A DNA stretch of 6,349 nt from an uncultured Caulobacterales bacterium (GTDB lineage: Bacteria > Pseudomonadota > Alphaproteobacteria > Caulobacterales > Maricaulaceae): NCBI GenBank assembly GCA_937981945.1, contig CALJNJ010000180.1, positions 1 through 6,349 of the forward strand. Direction: 5' to 3'. The notes below the pieces were generated by a model. That model saw only the letters and a list, made by a program, of their open reading frames with translations. It was not told where the DNA came from and searched no databases. Positions 5,591 through 6,349 of the stretch are shown here, one piece after another. Numbering within the stretch: position 1 is the first letter of the stretch; every line of letters starts with the position of its first letter. A program made the translations under genes and the position numbers.

Positions 5591-6349
5591 TGGAAAACAA
5601 GGCACATTACGCGCTGATCGGCACGTTTGTCCTGTTGGCTTTACTGGCCATGGTGACATTTGTGACATGGCTCTCAGGTCGACAGACTGATCGGGAGCTT
5701 GACGAGTTTACGGTTGAGTTCAGTGGCCCTGTCCGTGGTTTAACCCGAGGCAGTGAGGTCAGGCTAAACGGTTTAAGTGTCGGTGAAGTGTCCAATCTCA
5801 GTTTCGATTCTGAAGATCCCAATAAAGTGTTGGTCAAGGTTCAGGTGATCGACGGGACGCCGGTTTTTAAGGACGGGTTTGCCCAATTGGAGCCGCAAGG
5901 TTTGACAGGGCTAAACTATATCCAAATCAATCCGGGGACCACATCGACCGGGCGAATTGAGTCTACGACCTTTATTCCCGGTAAAATGAGTCAGTTTGAT
6001 AATTTCTTGGTCGGCGGTGAGAACATTATCGAAGGCGCCACCAGCGCCATTCGGCGGATCAATGTTCTAATGAGTGAAGATGCAATCAATGATTTTCACG
6101 GGATTTTGGATAATTTGAATCAGATAACGTCTAATCTCACCGATGTTGATGTGGACGCAGAATTGCTCGAAGATGTTCTCAAAGCTGTTGAGCAAGCGGC
6201 AAAGGATACATCGGTCGCGGCTCTGAAAATTGAGACCTCTGCCATTGATTTTGACAATATGATGAAATCTGAGGTTGGGCCGCTATTTAATAAGGCTAAC
6301 GGCACAATCGGACAACTGAGTACAACCCTTGAAAATTACTCAACTTTGG
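5590..6349 (+). CDS. mlaD: MlaD-type MCE-domain lipid-binding protein (5' part, runs off the window)
   Basis: An open frame of 253 codons from the ATG at 5590 that continues past the window end with no stop. It encodes an inner-membrane-anchored periplasmic protein: one N-terminal membrane helix (about 8-28), then a single MCE domain (about 39-116). That domain includes GPVRGLTRGSEVRLNGLSVG (46-65), typical of MCE proteins, and GLTGLNYIQINPG (104-116). MCE proteins form hexameric rings with a central lipid channel and sit on the MlaEF complex. Residues from about 135 onward are helical and polar, with coiled-coil-like stretches (SAIRRINVLMSED, ILDNLNQITSNL). This part is already longer than E. 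coli MlaD, which has about 183 residues, and is like the longer alphaproteobacterial forms. The start overlaps the mlaF stop in TAATG. The nearest purine-rich site, GGAGG at 5572-5576, is 13 bases upstream, so coupling to mlaF probably helps initiation. Confidence 0.93.
   Translation, partial: MENKAHYALIGTFVLLALLAMVTFVTWLSGRQTDRELDEFTVEFSGPVRGLTRGSEVRLNGLSVGEVSNLSFDSEDPNKVLVKVQVIDGTPVFKDGFAQLEPQGLTGLNYIQINPGTTSTGRIESTTFIPGKMSQFDNFLVGGENIIEGATSAIRRINVLMSEDAINDFHGILDNLNQITSNLTDVDVDAELLEDVLKAVEQAAKDTSVAALKIETSAIDFDNMMKSEVGPLFNKANGTIGQLSTTLENYSTL

Noticed and set aside
1..6349. A defence system, mobile island or other new multi-gene system
   Set aside because: All genes but one belong to well-known housekeeping families. 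No transposase, integrase, tRNA, direct-repeat boundary or CRISPR-like array is visible, and composition looks even by eye.

Overview
The window looks like a stretch of ordinary alphaproteobacterial chromosome. The evidence is the fused STAS-MlaE permease followed by mlaF and mlaD in the order E-F-D, a RodA C-terminus of alphaproteobacterial type, and an enolase-superfamily epimerase ending in ALWG like alphaproteobacterial DgcA proteins. Base composition looks close to half GC by eye, lower than in many alphaproteobacteria. I cannot name a genus. There are no RNA genes, insertion sequences, CRISPR arrays or other signs of a mobile region.

Layout: positions 1-425 hold the 3' end of rodA (cell-wall elongation), read rightward. 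A 95-bp gap with a plausible sigma70-type promoter leads into a complete 455-residue sodium-coupled amino-acid transporter of the NSS/SNF family (521-1888). The next gap, 140 bp, holds a strong 13-bp stem-loop and a second, looser inverted repeat. It precedes a small gene of unknown function (2029-2622) that looks like a lipoprotein. This gene converges on a leftward dipeptide epimerase / N-acetyl-D-glutamate racemase gene (3608 down to 2619), and the two stop codons interlock over 4 bp. Only 45 bp separates the epimerase start from the divergent, rightward mla operon: mlaE (3654-4808, with a fused N-terminal STAS domain), mlaF (4808-5590) and mlaD (5590 to past the window end). The mla genes overlap by one base each (TGATG, TAATG).

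Function: the three mla genes encode the inner-membrane core of a phospholipid transporter that maintains the outer membrane. MlaE is the permease with its MlaB-like regulatory domain built in, MlaF is the ATPase, and MlaD is the periplasmic lipid-binding MCE subunit. rodA and the epimerase touch peptidoglycan synthesis and the metabolism of its D-glutamate-containing pieces, so the window has a loose cell-envelope theme. The genes sit in several transcription units, however, and I see no firm evidence that they form one system. I found no undescribed biological system. The least explained items are the orphan lipoprotein and the structured DNA just upstream of it.
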